Below are positions 36,342-45,382 of a stretch of 64,000 nt of DNA, piece after piece. Numbering within the stretch: position 1 is the stretch's first letter; every line of letters starts with the position of its first letter. Source of the stretch: Simplicispira sedimenti. Its GTDB lineage: Bacteria > Pseudomonadota > Gammaproteobacteria > Burkholderiales > Burkholderiaceae_C. The position numbers and the translations under genes are program-made. The notes below the pieces were generated by a model. It saw only the letters and a list, made by a program, of their open reading frames with translations, had not been told where the DNA came from and searched no databases. Location: NCBI RefSeq assembly GCF_022760965.1, contig NZ_JAKVIJ010000004.1:186001-250000 (forward strand), read 5' to 3'.

Positions 36342-36363
36342 CACACACCACACGCAGCCAGCC

Positions 36364-38277
36364 ATGTCCAGCACCTTGCCCACCCGCATCCTGCTATGGC
36401 CCCGCAACGCCAAGCGCCTGGTGGTGGTGGCTCTGGACACAGGCATGGGCCTGCTCGCCATGTGGCTGGCCTTCACATTGCGGCTCGAAACACTGCACCG
36501 CCCCGAAGGGCTTCAGTGGCTGGTCTATGCCCTGGGGCCGCTGCTCGCGTTTCCCATTTTTGTGAACCTGGGGCTCTACCGCGCCATCTTCCGCTACACC
36601 GGCATTCGCGCGCTCATCACCACGGGCCGGGCCGTCGCCTGGTATGGCGCGCTGCTGCTGGCCGTTCTGTTGCTGGCCCAGTGGGAGGGCGTGCCACGCA
36701 GCGTGGGTATCCTGCAGCCATTGATTTTTCTGCTGCTGGTGGGCGCCAGCCGTGCGCTGGGATGGCTGTGGCTGGCCGGCCAGCCAGGCGAGGCCCCACG
36801 CCATCTTCTGATCTACGGAGCAGGCAGCGCAGGCGCACAGACGGCAGCGGGTCTGGCCGGCATGCGCCAGTATGAGCTGGTGGGCTTTGTGGACGACGAC
36901 CCGATCAAGGTGGGCCGCAGCATCAATGGCGTGCGCGTGTACGGCACGCACACCCTGCCCGACCTGGTGCAGCGCCTGGGCGTCACCGACATGCTGCTGG
37001 CCATGCCCAGCGCACCGCGCCAGCGCCGCCGCGCCATTCTGGAGGGCCTGCACAGGCTGCCACTGCGCATCCGCACGCTGCCGGGCCTGTCGGACCTGGC
37101 GAGTGGCCGCGTGACGGTGGCCGATTTCCAGGACTTGGGGCTGGAAGACCTCATCGGCCGCGAGCCCGTGGCCCCCTTGTCCGGCCTGCTGGGCCCTGCG
37201 CTTGCGGGCCAGGTAGTGCTGGTGACCGGGGCCGGAGGCAGCATCGGCAGCGAGCTGTGCCGCCAGATCGTGAACGAAGGCCCCGCGCAACTGCTGCTGG
37301 TGGAGCACAGCGAATACGCGCTCTACGCCATCCACCACGAGCTGCAAACCCTGCGCGACCAGGGCGCACACCGCTGCGAGCTGGTGCCCTTGTTGGCCAG
37401 TGCGTGCGATGCGCAGCGCATGCAGCACATTGGCGCGCAATACCACCCGGCCCTTGTGTACCACGCCGCGGCCTACAAACACGTGCCCATGGTGGAAGCC
37501 AACGCGGGTGAAGGCGTGCTCAACAATGTGTTCGGCACCCTCACCATGGTGCAGATGGCCCTGCAGCATGGGGCACGGCATTTCGTGCTCATCTCCACCG
37601 ACAAGGCCGTGCGCCCCACCAATGTGATGGGGGCCAGCAAGCGCGTGGCCGAGTTGATCCTGCAGGCCGTGGCCGCAAGCCCCCAGCCTCCATTCGGCCC
37701 AGCCACCGAGCAGGCCCGTGCATGGCAATGCCCCACGCGTTTTTCCATGGTGCGCTTTGGCAATGTGCTGGGCTCCAGCGGCAGCGTGATCCCGCTGTTC
37801 CGGCAACAGATCGCTCAGGGCGGGCCCATCACCGTGACACACCCCGAAGTCACGCGCTACTTCATGACCATTCCCGAAGCCGCCCAACTGGTGCTGCAAG
37901 CAGGCGCATTGGCCGAAGGCGGCGACGTATTCCTGCTGGACATGGGCGAGCCCGTGCGCATTGCCGATCTGGCGCAGCGCATGGTCACGCTGTCGGGCCT
38001 GACGGTACGTGACGCGGCACACCCACAGGGCGACATCGCCATCGAATTCACCGGCTTGCGCCCTGGTGAAAAGCTCTACGAAGAGCTGCTGATTGGTGAC
38101 CATCCCATGCCCACGTCGCATCCGCGCATCCTGCGCGCAAGGGAGGAGTATCTGCCCTGGCAAACGTTGCAGCCATGGCTGGAACGTCTGGAGAATGCAG
38201 CCCAGGCCGATGACAGCACAGCCATCAAAGCCCTGCTGCACGGGCTTGTGCCCGGCTACCAGCCCCAGCAAGCATGA
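36364..38277 (+). CDS. Membrane nucleotide-sugar 4,6-dehydratase (PglF/WbpM/CapD-like)
   Basis: A 637-residue protein of usual length for the family. Four N-terminal membrane helices (about residues 18-125), a first Rossmann fold (LLIYGAGSAGAQTAAGL, near 150), and a second dehydratase domain (VLVTGAGGSIGSELCRQI, near 283). The catalytic region reads ISTDKAVRPTNVMGASKRVAE, with Met in place of the usual Tyr of the Y-x3-K pair, as in PglF and WbpM. It converts UDP-GlcNAc to the 4-keto-6-deoxy sugar at the inner membrane. It starts the glycan operon and overlaps the next gene by four bases. Confidence 0.92.
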   Translation: MSSTLPTRILLWPRNAKRLVVVALDTGMGLLAMWLAFTLRLETLHRPEGLQWLVYALGPLLAFPIFVNLGLYRAIFRYTGIRALITTGRAVAWYGALLLAVLLLAQWEGVPRSVGILQPLIFLLLVGASRALGWLWLAGQPGEAPRHLLIYGAGSAGAQTAAGLAGMRQYELVGFVDDDPIKVGRSINGVRVYGTHTLPDLVQRLGVTDMLLAMPSAPRQRRRAILEGLHRLPLRIRTLPGLSDLASGRVTVADFQDLGLEDLIGREPVAPLSGLLGPALAGQVVLVTGAGGSIGSELCRQIVNEGPAQLLLVEHSEYALYAIHHELQTLRDQGAHRCELVPLLASACDAQRMQHIGAQYHPALVYHAAAYKHVPMVEANAGEGVLNNVFGTLTMVQMALQHGARHFVLISTDKAVRPTNVMGASKRVAELILQAVAASPQPPFGPATEQARAWQCPTRFSMVRFGNVLGSSGSVIPLFRQQIAQGGPITVTHPEVTRYFMTIPEAAQLVLQAGALAEGGDVFLLDMGEPVRIADLAQRMVTLSGLTVRDAAHPQGDIAIEFTGLRPGEKLYEELLIGDHPMPTSHPRILRAREEYLPWQTLQPWLERLENAAQADDSTAIKALLHGLVPGYQPQQA

Positions 38278-39506
38278 GATCCACGATGCTGAAGGCGACG
38301 CTCACACTGCTGTCGGGCAGCGTGCTGGCGCATGCCTTACCCCTGGCCCTGGGGCCTGTGCTCACACGCCTTTATTCACCACAGGATTTCGGCCAGTTCG
38401 CCCTGCTATGGGCGGTGGCCAGCAATCTTGCCGTGGTGGTCTGTGCGCGCTATGACTTTGCCCTTCCGCTGGAGCCTCGGCCCCGGCGGGCCGCGCTGCT
38501 GATGGCGCTGTGCTTGCGCATTGCGGTGGCGGTCACGGCACTGTCCATGCCTGTGGGCCTGACGCTGTGGTGGTGGCAAGGGCTGGAGCAGGCCTGGCTG
38601 CTACCTCTGGCGGTGCTGGCCGCAGGCGGCGTGCAATGGCTGGGCCTGTGGGCCACACGCGGGCACCGCTTTGGGTTGCTCGCGACAGCACGCCTGGTGC
38701 AGCAGGGCGGAGCCGCGGTGATGCAGGTACTTCTGGGGCTGCTCAAACTCGGGCTGTGGGGACTGTGGCTGGGTCCCGTGCTGGCGGGTCTGGCAGCCAC
38801 TTGGCTGCTGGCCCGGCCCGCACCGCAAGGGGGCTGGCGGCGCCTGCTGCGCCAACCACTGCGCCGCCTGCAAGCCATGGCCGCGCAGCACCGCGACTTT
38901 CCGTTGTACAACACACCCCACGCTTTTGCAGGAGCGCTACAGGACACGCTGGCGCTGTTGTTGATTGCGGCATGGGCAGGCGATGCAGCGGCGGGCTTCT
39001 GGGCCCTGGCGCTGCGCTATCTCAAGGCCCCTGCCACCCTGTTGGGGGGCGCGCTGTCGCAGGCGCTGTACCCGCAGTTGGTGCACGCCCGCAGCGCTGC
39101 CGAGGCGCGTACGCTGGTACGCCGCACCATGCTGACGCTGGCCCTCATGGCCGCGCCCTTGGGGACCGCACTGCTGCTGTGGGGCCCCGCACTTTTCGCC
39201 TGGGCCTTTGGCGAGCAGTGGAGTGACACCGGCGTTCTGGCACGCGGGCTGGCGCTCTATATCGGCCTGCATTTCATCGCCTCGCCGCTCTCGGTGGTGA
39301 CGCTCGCCTGGCGCGCCCAGCCCTGGGCGCTGCGCCTGGCGCTCGTCGGGCAGGTGGTGTTTTTCGCCGGGCTGGCCGCCGGACTCCACTGGGGCGGGCT
39401 CGCAGGAGCGGCCTGGGGCGTTTCGACCGCCATGGCCGCGTACTTCCTCTACTATTTCCAGGCCCTCGCATCCTGGAGCGACATTCCCCATGAGACCCCT
39501 GCTTAA
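38274..39506 (+). CDS. Wzx-like polysaccharide flippase (MOP superfamily)
   Basis: A 410-residue membrane protein with about 12 helices. The start (LTLLSGSVLAHALPLALGPVLTRLYSP) and DFGQFALLWAVASNLAVV match the polysaccharide-biosynthesis/RfbX family. It would flip undecaprenyl-linked glycan across the inner membrane. An overlap of four bases with the dehydratase gene and 17 with the acyltransferase gene points to one transcript. No partner Wzy polymerase is visible in the operon. Confidence 0.88.
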   Translation: MRSTMLKATLTLLSGSVLAHALPLALGPVLTRLYSPQDFGQFALLWAVASNLAVVVCARYDFALPLEPRPRRAALLMALCLRIAVAVTALSMPVGLTLWWWQGLEQAWLLPLAVLAAGGVQWLGLWATRGHRFGLLATARLVQQGGAAVMQVLLGLLKLGLWGLWLGPVLAGLAATWLLARPAPQGGWRRLLRQPLRRLQAMAAQHRDFPLYNTPHAFAGALQDTLALLLIAAWAGDAAAGFWALALRYLKAPATLLGGALSQALYPQLVHARSAAEARTLVRRTMLTLALMAAPLGTALLLWGPALFAWAFGEQWSDTGVLARGLALYIGLHFIASPLSVVTLAWRAQPWALRLALVGQVVFFAGLAAGLHWGGLAGAAWGVSTAMAAYFLYYFQALASWSDIPHETPA

Positions 39507-40092
39507 CCGCTGGCGCCGCTGGCTCTGGCGGCAGCTTTTCTACCGCATGGTGTTCGGCGAGCAAGGCCGTGCAGGCCAAGCGTTGCCCCACACGCGCATC
39601 GCACCCAGCACCTGCATCGAGGGCGAGGCCGGACTGGAGCTGGCGGACCATGTGTTCATCGGCCAGTTCAACTTCCTCGACGCCACGGCCGGGCTGCGCA
39701 TCGCCGAGGGGGTGCAGATCACCAACTTTGTCAGCATCGTCACGCACAGCTCGCACCGCAGCATCCGGCTGCTCGGCCGCGCCTACGCCAGCCGCCAGGG
39801 CGAGGTGCCTGGCTATGTGCGCGCCCCGGTCGAGATCGGGGCGTACAGCTTCATCGGCCCACACAGCGTGGTCGAGGCGGGCAGCTGCATCGGCAAGGGC
39901 GTGGTGGTGTGCGCCCACGCGCGCGTGCGCGGCGAGGTGCCAGACTTTGCCATCGTCGCCGGCTCACCCGCCGCCGTCATCGGCGACGTGCGCACGGGCG
40001 ACGCCCGCCTGCTGGCGCAGCACCCCGAACTGGCACCCCACTACGCCGCCTGGGCGGGAGATTTGCCCCTGAAAGAGGCTGGGCATGGCTGA
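39490..40092 (+). CDS. Left-handed beta-helix acyltransferase
   Basis: A 200-residue hexapeptide-repeat protein with imperfect [LIV]-G-x4 turns: ADHVFIGQFNFLDATAGLRIAEGVQ (split here: ADHVFIG, IAEGVQITNFVS), VEIGAYSFIGPHSVVEAG and SCIGKGVVVCAHARV, then DFAIVAGSPA. This is the LbH O- or N-acetyltransferase fold, trimeric and cytoplasmic. It lacks the N-terminal Rossmann part of PglD-type enzymes, so it more likely acylates a glycan residue than the bacillosamine precursor. Overlaps neighbours on both sides. Confidence 0.87.
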   Translation: MRPLLNRWRRWLWRQLFYRMVFGEQGRAGQALPHTRIAPSTCIEGEAGLELADHVFIGQFNFLDATAGLRIAEGVQITNFVSIVTHSSHRSIRLLGRAYASRQGEVPGYVRAPVEIGAYSFIGPHSVVEAGSCIGKGVVVCAHARVRGEVPDFAIVAGSPAAVIGDVRTGDARLLAQHPELAPHYAAWAGDLPLKEAGHG

Positions 40093-41140
40093 CGCACCCC
40101 ACTTGTGCCTGCTGGGCGACGCCAACAGCCCGCACACCCGGCGCTGGGCGCTGGAGATGCGCGCACGCGGCTGGCGCGTCTCCCTCGTCACCGCGCGGCC
40201 CGAGCCGCTCGATGGCGTGGAGCAGCGCATCCTGGCACCCGTGCAGCGCCAAACCGACTGGCTGCTGCGCGCGGGCGCGGCGCGCCGCCATGTGCGCGCG
40301 CTGGCGCCCGACATCGTGCATGCGCACTACCTCACCTCCTACGGCTACCTGGCCGCGCGCTGCGACCGCCACCCGCTGGTGATGACGGCCTGGGGCAGCG
40401 ACCTGCTGGTGACGCCGCACACCCGGCCCTGGATGCGCTGGCTCACGGGCTGGATCCTGCGCCGCGCCGACCTTCTCACCGGCGACTCGGCCAGCCTCGT
40501 CGAGGCCGCGCGGCAGTACCAGCCGCGCGCCCCGGTGCACGAGATCCACTGGGGCGTGGACCGCGCGCGCTTCAACCCCACGCCCTGGGAGCACAAGGAC
40601 GGCCTGCACATCGTGAGCCTGCGCGCCTGGGAGCCCAACTACCAGATCGCCACGCTGATCGACGCCTTCGCGCTGGCGAGCCAGCAGCTGCCCGGCGTGC
40701 CGCTGCAGCTGCACCTGCTGGGCGGCGGCGCGCTCGAACCCGCGCTGCGTGCCCAGGTCCACGCGCTGGGCCTGGCGCCCAGCGTGACCTTCCATGGCCG
40801 CCTGGACGACGCGGGCATGGCCTCCGTGCTGGCACGCTGCAAGATATCGGTCACCGTGCCGGCCAGCGACGCCACCTCGGTGGCCATGCTGGAGAGCATG
40901 GCCTGCGGCCTGGCCGTGGTGGCCAGCGACCTGCCCGCCAACCGGCAATGGATCGACCCGGATCTATTGGTACCCGCGGGCGATGCGCCAGCACTGGCCC
41001 GGGTGCTGCAGCGGCTCGCCAGCGACAATGCGCAGGCACGCCAGGCGGGCGAGCGCAATGCCGAGCGCATCGCGCTGGACGGCGACCGCAAGGCGCAGAT
41101 GGACCGCATGGACCGGCTGTACCGGGAGCTTCTGCAATGA
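40085..41140 (+). CDS. Glycosyltransferase family 4
   Basis: A 351-residue GT-B enzyme: N-terminal HLCLLGDANSPHTRRWALEMR, a WGSDLL segment, and the C-terminal donor domain with LHLLGGGAL, FHGRLDDAGMA and the E-x7-E-like stretch PASDATSVAMLESMACGLAVV. It adds a sugar from a nucleotide or lipid donor to the growing glycan on the cytoplasmic side. The sugar and linkage cannot be read. It overlaps the acyltransferase gene by eight bases and the GT2 gene by four. Confidence 0.9.
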   Translation: MADAPHLCLLGDANSPHTRRWALEMRARGWRVSLVTARPEPLDGVEQRILAPVQRQTDWLLRAGAARRHVRALAPDIVHAHYLTSYGYLAARCDRHPLVMTAWGSDLLVTPHTRPWMRWLTGWILRRADLLTGDSASLVEAARQYQPRAPVHEIHWGVDRARFNPTPWEHKDGLHIVSLRAWEPNYQIATLIDAFALASQQLPGVPLQLHLLGGGALEPALRAQVHALGLAPSVTFHGRLDDAGMASVLARCKISVTVPASDATSVAMLESMACGLAVVASDLPANRQWIDPDLLVPAGDAPALARVLQRLASDNAQARQAGERNAERIALDGDRKAQMDRMDRLYRELLQ

Positions 41141-42162
41141 CCGCCCTTGCCCCCCGCCTGCTCAGCGTGATTGCTCCTTGCCGCAACGAGGCCGCCTTCA
41201 TTGACGCCTTTTGCGATTCGGTGCTGCGCCAGCAGCTCCCGGAAGGCTGGCATATGGAAGTGCTGATCGCCGACGGCGAGAGCGACGACGGCACGCGCGA
41301 GCGTCTGCAGGAGCGCTGCGCCCACGACGCGCGGCTGGTGCTGGTGGACAACCCGGGCCGAATCGTCTCCACCGGGCTCAACGCCTGCATCGCGCGCGCC
41401 CAGGGCGAAGTGGTTGCCCGGCTCGACATTCACACCCAGTTCGCGCCCGACTACCTGGCGCGCTGCATCGACACGCTGGAACGCAGCGGCGCCGACAACG
41501 TGGGCGGCCCCTGGGTCGCGCAGGGCACCGGCGCCATGGGTGCGGCCATCGCGGCAGCGTTCCAGTGCCGCTGGGTGGTGGGCGGCGCGCGCTCGCGCGA
41601 CCCGGGCTACGAGGGCGCGGTCGACACCGTGTACCTGGGCTGCTGGCGGCGCGAGGCGTTCGCGCGCTTCGGCCTGTTCGACGAGGCGCTGGTGCGTAAC
41701 CAGGACGACGAACACAACCTGCGCCTGCGCCGGGGCGGCGGCCGCATCTGGCAGAGCGGCACGATCCGCTCGGTCTACCACCCGCGCGGCTCGCTGCGCC
41801 ACCTCTACGCCCAGCAACAGCAGTACGGCTACTGGCGGCCCTTCGTGGTGCGCAAGCACGGGCAGCCGGGTTCGCTGCGCCAGCTCGTGCCCGCGCTGTT
41901 CGTTGCCGCGCTCGCGCTCTGCGCCCTGCTGCTGCCCTGGACGCCCTGGCCCGCCACGGCGCTGCTGGCGCTCTATGGCGCCTATCTGGCGCTGGCGAGC
42001 GTGGCGGCGGCACGCGCCGCCGGGGCCTGGAACCTGCTGCCGCGCCTGCCCGCCGTGATCGCCGCCTTCCACCTGGGCTACGGCTGGGGCACCTGGCAAG
42101 GCTTGTGGGACGTGCTGCGCAAGCGCCCGCCGGCGCAACGCTTCGCGAGGATCACGCGATGA
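41137..42162 (+). CDS. Glycosyltransferase family 2 with C-terminal membrane helices
   Basis: A 341-residue protein. N-terminal GT-A domain: LSVIAPCRNEAAFIDAFCDS, the UDP-binding VLIADGESDDGT, VARLDIHTQF (D-x-D-like), and DEALVRNQDDEHNLRLRRGG. The C-terminal third has two to three hydrophobic helices (FVAALALCALLLPW, ALLALYGAYLALASVAA). It resembles ExoA-like succinoglycan transferases, which act at the inner membrane. It is coupled by ATGA overlaps with both neighbours. Confidence 0.9.
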   Translation: MTALAPRLLSVIAPCRNEAAFIDAFCDSVLRQQLPEGWHMEVLIADGESDDGTRERLQERCAHDARLVLVDNPGRIVSTGLNACIARAQGEVVARLDIHTQFAPDYLARCIDTLERSGADNVGGPWVAQGTGAMGAAIAAAFQCRWVVGGARSRDPGYEGAVDTVYLGCWRREAFARFGLFDEALVRNQDDEHNLRLRRGGGRIWQSGTIRSVYHPRGSLRHLYAQQQQYGYWRPFVVRKHGQPGSLRQLVPALFVAALALCALLLPWTPWPATALLALYGAYLALASVAAARAAGAWNLLPRLPAVIAAFHLGYGWGTWQGLWDVLRKRPPAQRFARITR

Positions 42163-42857
42163 GCACGCCCGAGACCCACGCCGTGCAGGCACGCTACGCG
42201 CGGCGCGACAACGCAGCCGACGCAAACCGCTACAGCCTGTACGCCAACGCAGCCGCCCTGCAAGCTCAGCAGGAGCGCTTGCGCGCCATGGCGCGCCTGT
42301 GGCGCGCCCATGGCTGGACCAGCCTGGCCGATCGCCCCCTGCTCGAAGTGGGCTGCGGCAGCGGTGGCAACCTGCTGGACCTGCTGCGCCTGGGCGCCAC
42401 GCCCGGGCTGCTGGGCGGCATCGAACTGCTGCCTGAACGCACCGCCGCCGCACGCGCCGTGCTGCCGGGCGGCGTGCAGCTCATCGAAGGCGACGCCTGT
42501 GCGGCGCCGGTGGCAGACGCCAGCCAGCAGGCCGTGCTGGCCTTCACCGTGTTCAGCTCGCTGCTCGACCCCGCCTACCGCCAGCAGTTCGCGCGCACGC
42601 TGTGGCGCTGGGTGGCGCCGGGCGGCGGTGTGCTGGTGTATGACTTTGTGGTGAACAACCCGCACAATCCCGATGTGCGCAAAGTCCCGCCCGCCGAGCT
42701 GCGCACGCTGTTCCCCAGCGCCAGGCTGCGCTCGCTGCGGCTCACCCTGGCGCCGCCCCTCGCGCGGCGCCTGCCAGCAGGGCTGATCGCCCCTGCCGCG
42801 CGGCTGGCGCCTTTTTTACGCACACACCGCCTGACCTGGGCGGTCAAACCCCTGTGA
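42159..42857 (+). CDS. SAM-dependent methyltransferase in glycan operon
   Basis: A 232-residue class I methyltransferase: motif I PLLEVGCGSGGNLLDLLRLG (near residue 60), LGGIELLPERTAAA and QAVLAFTVFSSLLDPAYR. The phrase YDFVVNNPHNPDVRKVP occurs in methyltransferases of polysaccharide clusters. It may add a terminal or decorating methyl group to the glycan, a step that in some systems stops chain growth. It starts inside the stop of the GT2 gene and ends 10 bases before ugd. Confidence 0.87.
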   Translation: MSTPETHAVQARYARRDNAADANRYSLYANAAALQAQQERLRAMARLWRAHGWTSLADRPLLEVGCGSGGNLLDLLRLGATPGLLGGIELLPERTAAARAVLPGGVQLIEGDACAAPVADASQQAVLAFTVFSSLLDPAYRQQFARTLWRWVAPGGGVLVYDFVVNNPHNPDVRKVPPAELRTLFPSARLRSLRLTLAPPLARRLPAGLIAPAARLAPFLRTHRLTWAVKPL

Positions 42858-42867
42858 ACGCTGCCCC

Positions 42868-44199
42868 ATGAACATCACCGTTGTCGGAACCGGATACGTG
42901 GGCCTTGTGACAGGCGCCTGCCTCGCGGAGATGGGCAACCACGTGGTCTGCCTGGACCGCGACCCCGGGCGCATTGCCACCCTGCTGCGCGGCGAGCTGC
43001 CCATCCACGAGCCCGGCCTGCTCGATCTCGTGCTGCGCAACACCCGCAGCGGGCGGCTGGCTTTTACCGGGGATGTGGACCATGCCGTAACCCACGGTCG
43101 CGTGCAGTTCATCGCCGTGGGCACGCCGCCGGGCGAAGACGGCTCGGCCGACCTGCAACATGTGCTCGCCGCCGCGCGCGCCATTGCCGAACGCATGCAG
43201 GAGCCCCGGCTCATCGTCAACAAGAGCACCGTGCCGGTGGGCACGGCGGACCGCGTGCGCGCGCTGGTGGCACAGGTGCTGCAGGCGCGCGGCCTGCCGG
43301 CTCTGGCGTTTTCGGTGGCGTCCAACCCCGAGTTCCTCAAGGAAGGCTCGGCCGTGCAGGATTTCATGCGCCCGGACCGCGTGGTGGTAGGCGCCGACGA
43401 TCCCCAGGCGGCCCAGACGCTGCACCAGCTCTACGCCCCCTTCATGCGCAACCGCGACCGCCTGATCGCCATGGACGTGCGCAGCGCCGAGTTCACCAAG
43501 TACGCGGCCAACGCCATGCTGGCCACGCGCATCAGCTTCATGAACGAGCTGGCCCTGCTGGCCGAGAAGCTGGGGGCTGACATTGAGCAGGTGCGCACCG
43601 GCATCGGCACCGACCCGCGCATCGGCACGCATTTCCTTTACGCGGGCACAGGCTACGGCGGATCGTGCTTTCCCAAGGACGTGCAGGCCCTCGTGCACAC
43701 GGCCCGCGAAGCCGGGCAGGATCTGACCATCCTGCAGGCCGTGCAGGCCGTGAACGAGCGCCAGAAGCTGGTGCTGGTGGACAAGATCGTGGCGCGCTTC
43801 GGGCCGGACCTGCGCGGGCGGCGTTTCGCTCTTTGGGGCCTGGCCTTCAAGCCGGGCACGGACGACATGCGCGAGGCGCCCAGCCTGACCATCATCGAGC
43901 GCCTGCAGGCCCTGGGCGCCGAGGTTGCTGCCTACGACCCCGTGGCGCTGGCACAGGCGCGTGCGGCGCTGGGCACGCGGCCCGGCCTGCACCTGCTGGA
44001 CCGCTCCGAGGCCGTGCTCGAAGGCGCGGACGCGCTGGTCATCGTGACCGAGTGGAAGGAGTTCCGCAGCCCCGATTTCGCCCACCTGGCCGCCACGCTG
44101 CGCCAGCCGGTTCTCTTCGACGGCCGCAACCTGTTCGAACCCGCCGACATGCGCGCGCTGGGCATCGAATACCACGCCATCGGCCGCGGCACCCCCTGA
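42868..44199 (+). CDS. ugd: UDP-glucose 6-dehydrogenase
   Basis: A 443-residue dehydrogenase: N-terminal NAD motif ITVVGTGYVGLVTGACLAEM, FIAVGTPPGEDGSADL, SNPEFLKEGSAVQDF, the substrate-binding EFTKYAANAMLATRISFMNE and the catalytic Cys near residue 267 in GTGYGGSCFPKDVQAL. It oxidises UDP-glucose to UDP-glucuronate, likely a glycan building block. Other UDP-sugar 6-dehydrogenases share these motifs, so the sugar is probable rather than proven. Confidence 0.92.
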   Translation: MNITVVGTGYVGLVTGACLAEMGNHVVCLDRDPGRIATLLRGELPIHEPGLLDLVLRNTRSGRLAFTGDVDHAVTHGRVQFIAVGTPPGEDGSADLQHVLAAARAIAERMQEPRLIVNKSTVPVGTADRVRALVAQVLQARGLPALAFSVASNPEFLKEGSAVQDFMRPDRVVVGADDPQAAQTLHQLYAPFMRNRDRLIAMDVRSAEFTKYAANAMLATRISFMNELALLAEKLGADIEQVRTGIGTDPRIGTHFLYAGTGYGGSCFPKDVQALVHTAREAGQDLTILQAVQAVNERQKLVLVDKIVARFGPDLRGRRFALWGLAFKPGTDDMREAPSLTIIERLQALGAEVAAYDPVALAQARAALGTRPGLHLLDRSEAVLEGADALVIVTEWKEFRSPDFAHLAATLRQPVLFDGRNLFEPADMRALGIEYHAIGRGTP

Positions 44200-44208
44200 T
44201 CCATCACC

Positions 44209-45375
44209 ATGTCAGACACCACCCTTCCCTTCCTCCCCTTTGCACGCCCCGACATCGGCGATGCCGAGATCGCCGCCGTCACCGAGGCCTTGCGCTCGGG
44301 CTGGGTCACCACCGGCCCCAAGGCCCGCGCCTTCGAACAGGCCTTCACCGACTACCTGGGCGGCAACGGGCTGCAGAGCATCGCCGTCAACTCCGCCACC
44401 GCCGGCCTGCACCTCGCGCTGGAGGCCCTGGGGATCGGCCCGGGCGACGAGGTGATCGCGCCCACGCTGACCTTCACCGCCACCGTGGAGGTGGTGCGCT
44501 ACCTGGGCGCCGACCCGGTGCTGGTGGACGTGGACCCGGTCACGCTGAACATCGACCCTGAGGCCATCCGCGCCGCCATCACGCCCCGGACCAAGGCCAT
44601 CATGCCGGTGCACTACGGGGGCCTGGCCTGCGACATGGACGCCATTCTGGCCATCGCGCGCGAGCATGGCCTGAAAGTGGTGGAAGACGCCGCGCACGCC
44701 CTGCCCACCACCTGGAAAGGCCGGCTGGTGGGACAGCTCGACTCCGACGTGACGGTGTTCAGCTTCTACGCCAACAAGACCATCACCACCGGCGAGGGCG
44801 GCATGGCCGTGACGAGCGACCCCAAGCTGGCCGAGCGCATGCGCGTGATGCGCCTGCACGGCATGAGCCGCGACGCGTTCGACCGCTTCACCTCCAAGAC
44901 CCCCGCCTGGTACTACGAGGTGGTGGCCCCCGGCTTTAAATACAACCTGACCGACACCGCCGCCGCCCTGGGCCTGGTGCAGCTGCAGCGCCTGCCGCAG
45001 TTCCTGGAGCGCCGCCAGCACCTGGCAGCGCGCTACCACGCGCAACTGGCGGGCCTGCCCCTGGTGCTGCCGGCCGATGCCCCGGCGGGCGATGTGCATG
45101 CCTGGCACCTCTATGTGGTGCGCCTGGCGCTGGGGGCACGCCTGGGGCGCGACGCGGTCATCCAGGCGCTGTCGGATCGCGGCATTGGCACCAGCGTGCA
45201 CTATGTTCCGCTGCACCGCCACCCTTACTGGCGCGACCGCTATGGACTGGTGCCCGCCAGGTTCCCGCAGGCCGACGCGGCCTACCAGGCCATGCTGAGT
45301 CTGCCGTTGTTCACCGCGATAACGGACGCCGACCAAGATCGGGTGATCACCGCGCTGCACGAACTGCTGGGTTGA
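44209..45375 (+). CDS. DegT/DnrJ-family sugar aminotransferase (PglE/ArnB-like)
   Basis: A 388-residue PLP enzyme: LRSGWVTTGPKARAFEQAF at the start, NSATAGLHLALEALG, DEVIAPTLTFTATVEVV, VEDAAHALPTT, and the PLP lysine (about K190) in FSFYANKTITTGEGGMA. It transfers an amino group to a 4-keto (or 3-keto) nucleotide sugar. With the PglF/WbpM-like dehydratase in the same operon it fits synthesis of UDP-4-amino-4,6-dideoxy-GlcNAc. A nearby PglD-type acetyltransferase is missing. Cytoplasmic. Confidence 0.92.
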   Translation: MSDTTLPFLPFARPDIGDAEIAAVTEALRSGWVTTGPKARAFEQAFTDYLGGNGLQSIAVNSATAGLHLALEALGIGPGDEVIAPTLTFTATVEVVRYLGADPVLVDVDPVTLNIDPEAIRAAITPRTKAIMPVHYGGLACDMDAILAIAREHGLKVVEDAAHALPTTWKGRLVGQLDSDVTVFSFYANKTITTGEGGMAVTSDPKLAERMRVMRLHGMSRDAFDRFTSKTPAWYYEVVAPGFKYNLTDTAAALGLVQLQRLPQFLERRQHLAARYHAQLAGLPLVLPADAPAGDVHAWHLYVVRLALGARLGRDAVIQALSDRGIGTSVHYVPLHRHPYWRDRYGLVPARFPQADAAYQAMLSLPLFTAITDADQDRVITALHELLG

Positions 45376-45382
45376 CTCCTCC

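Noticed and set aside
36394..38271. 625-codon minus-strand frame
   Set aside because: Antisense of the PglF/WbpM-like dehydratase, which has clear Rossmann and catalytic motifs.
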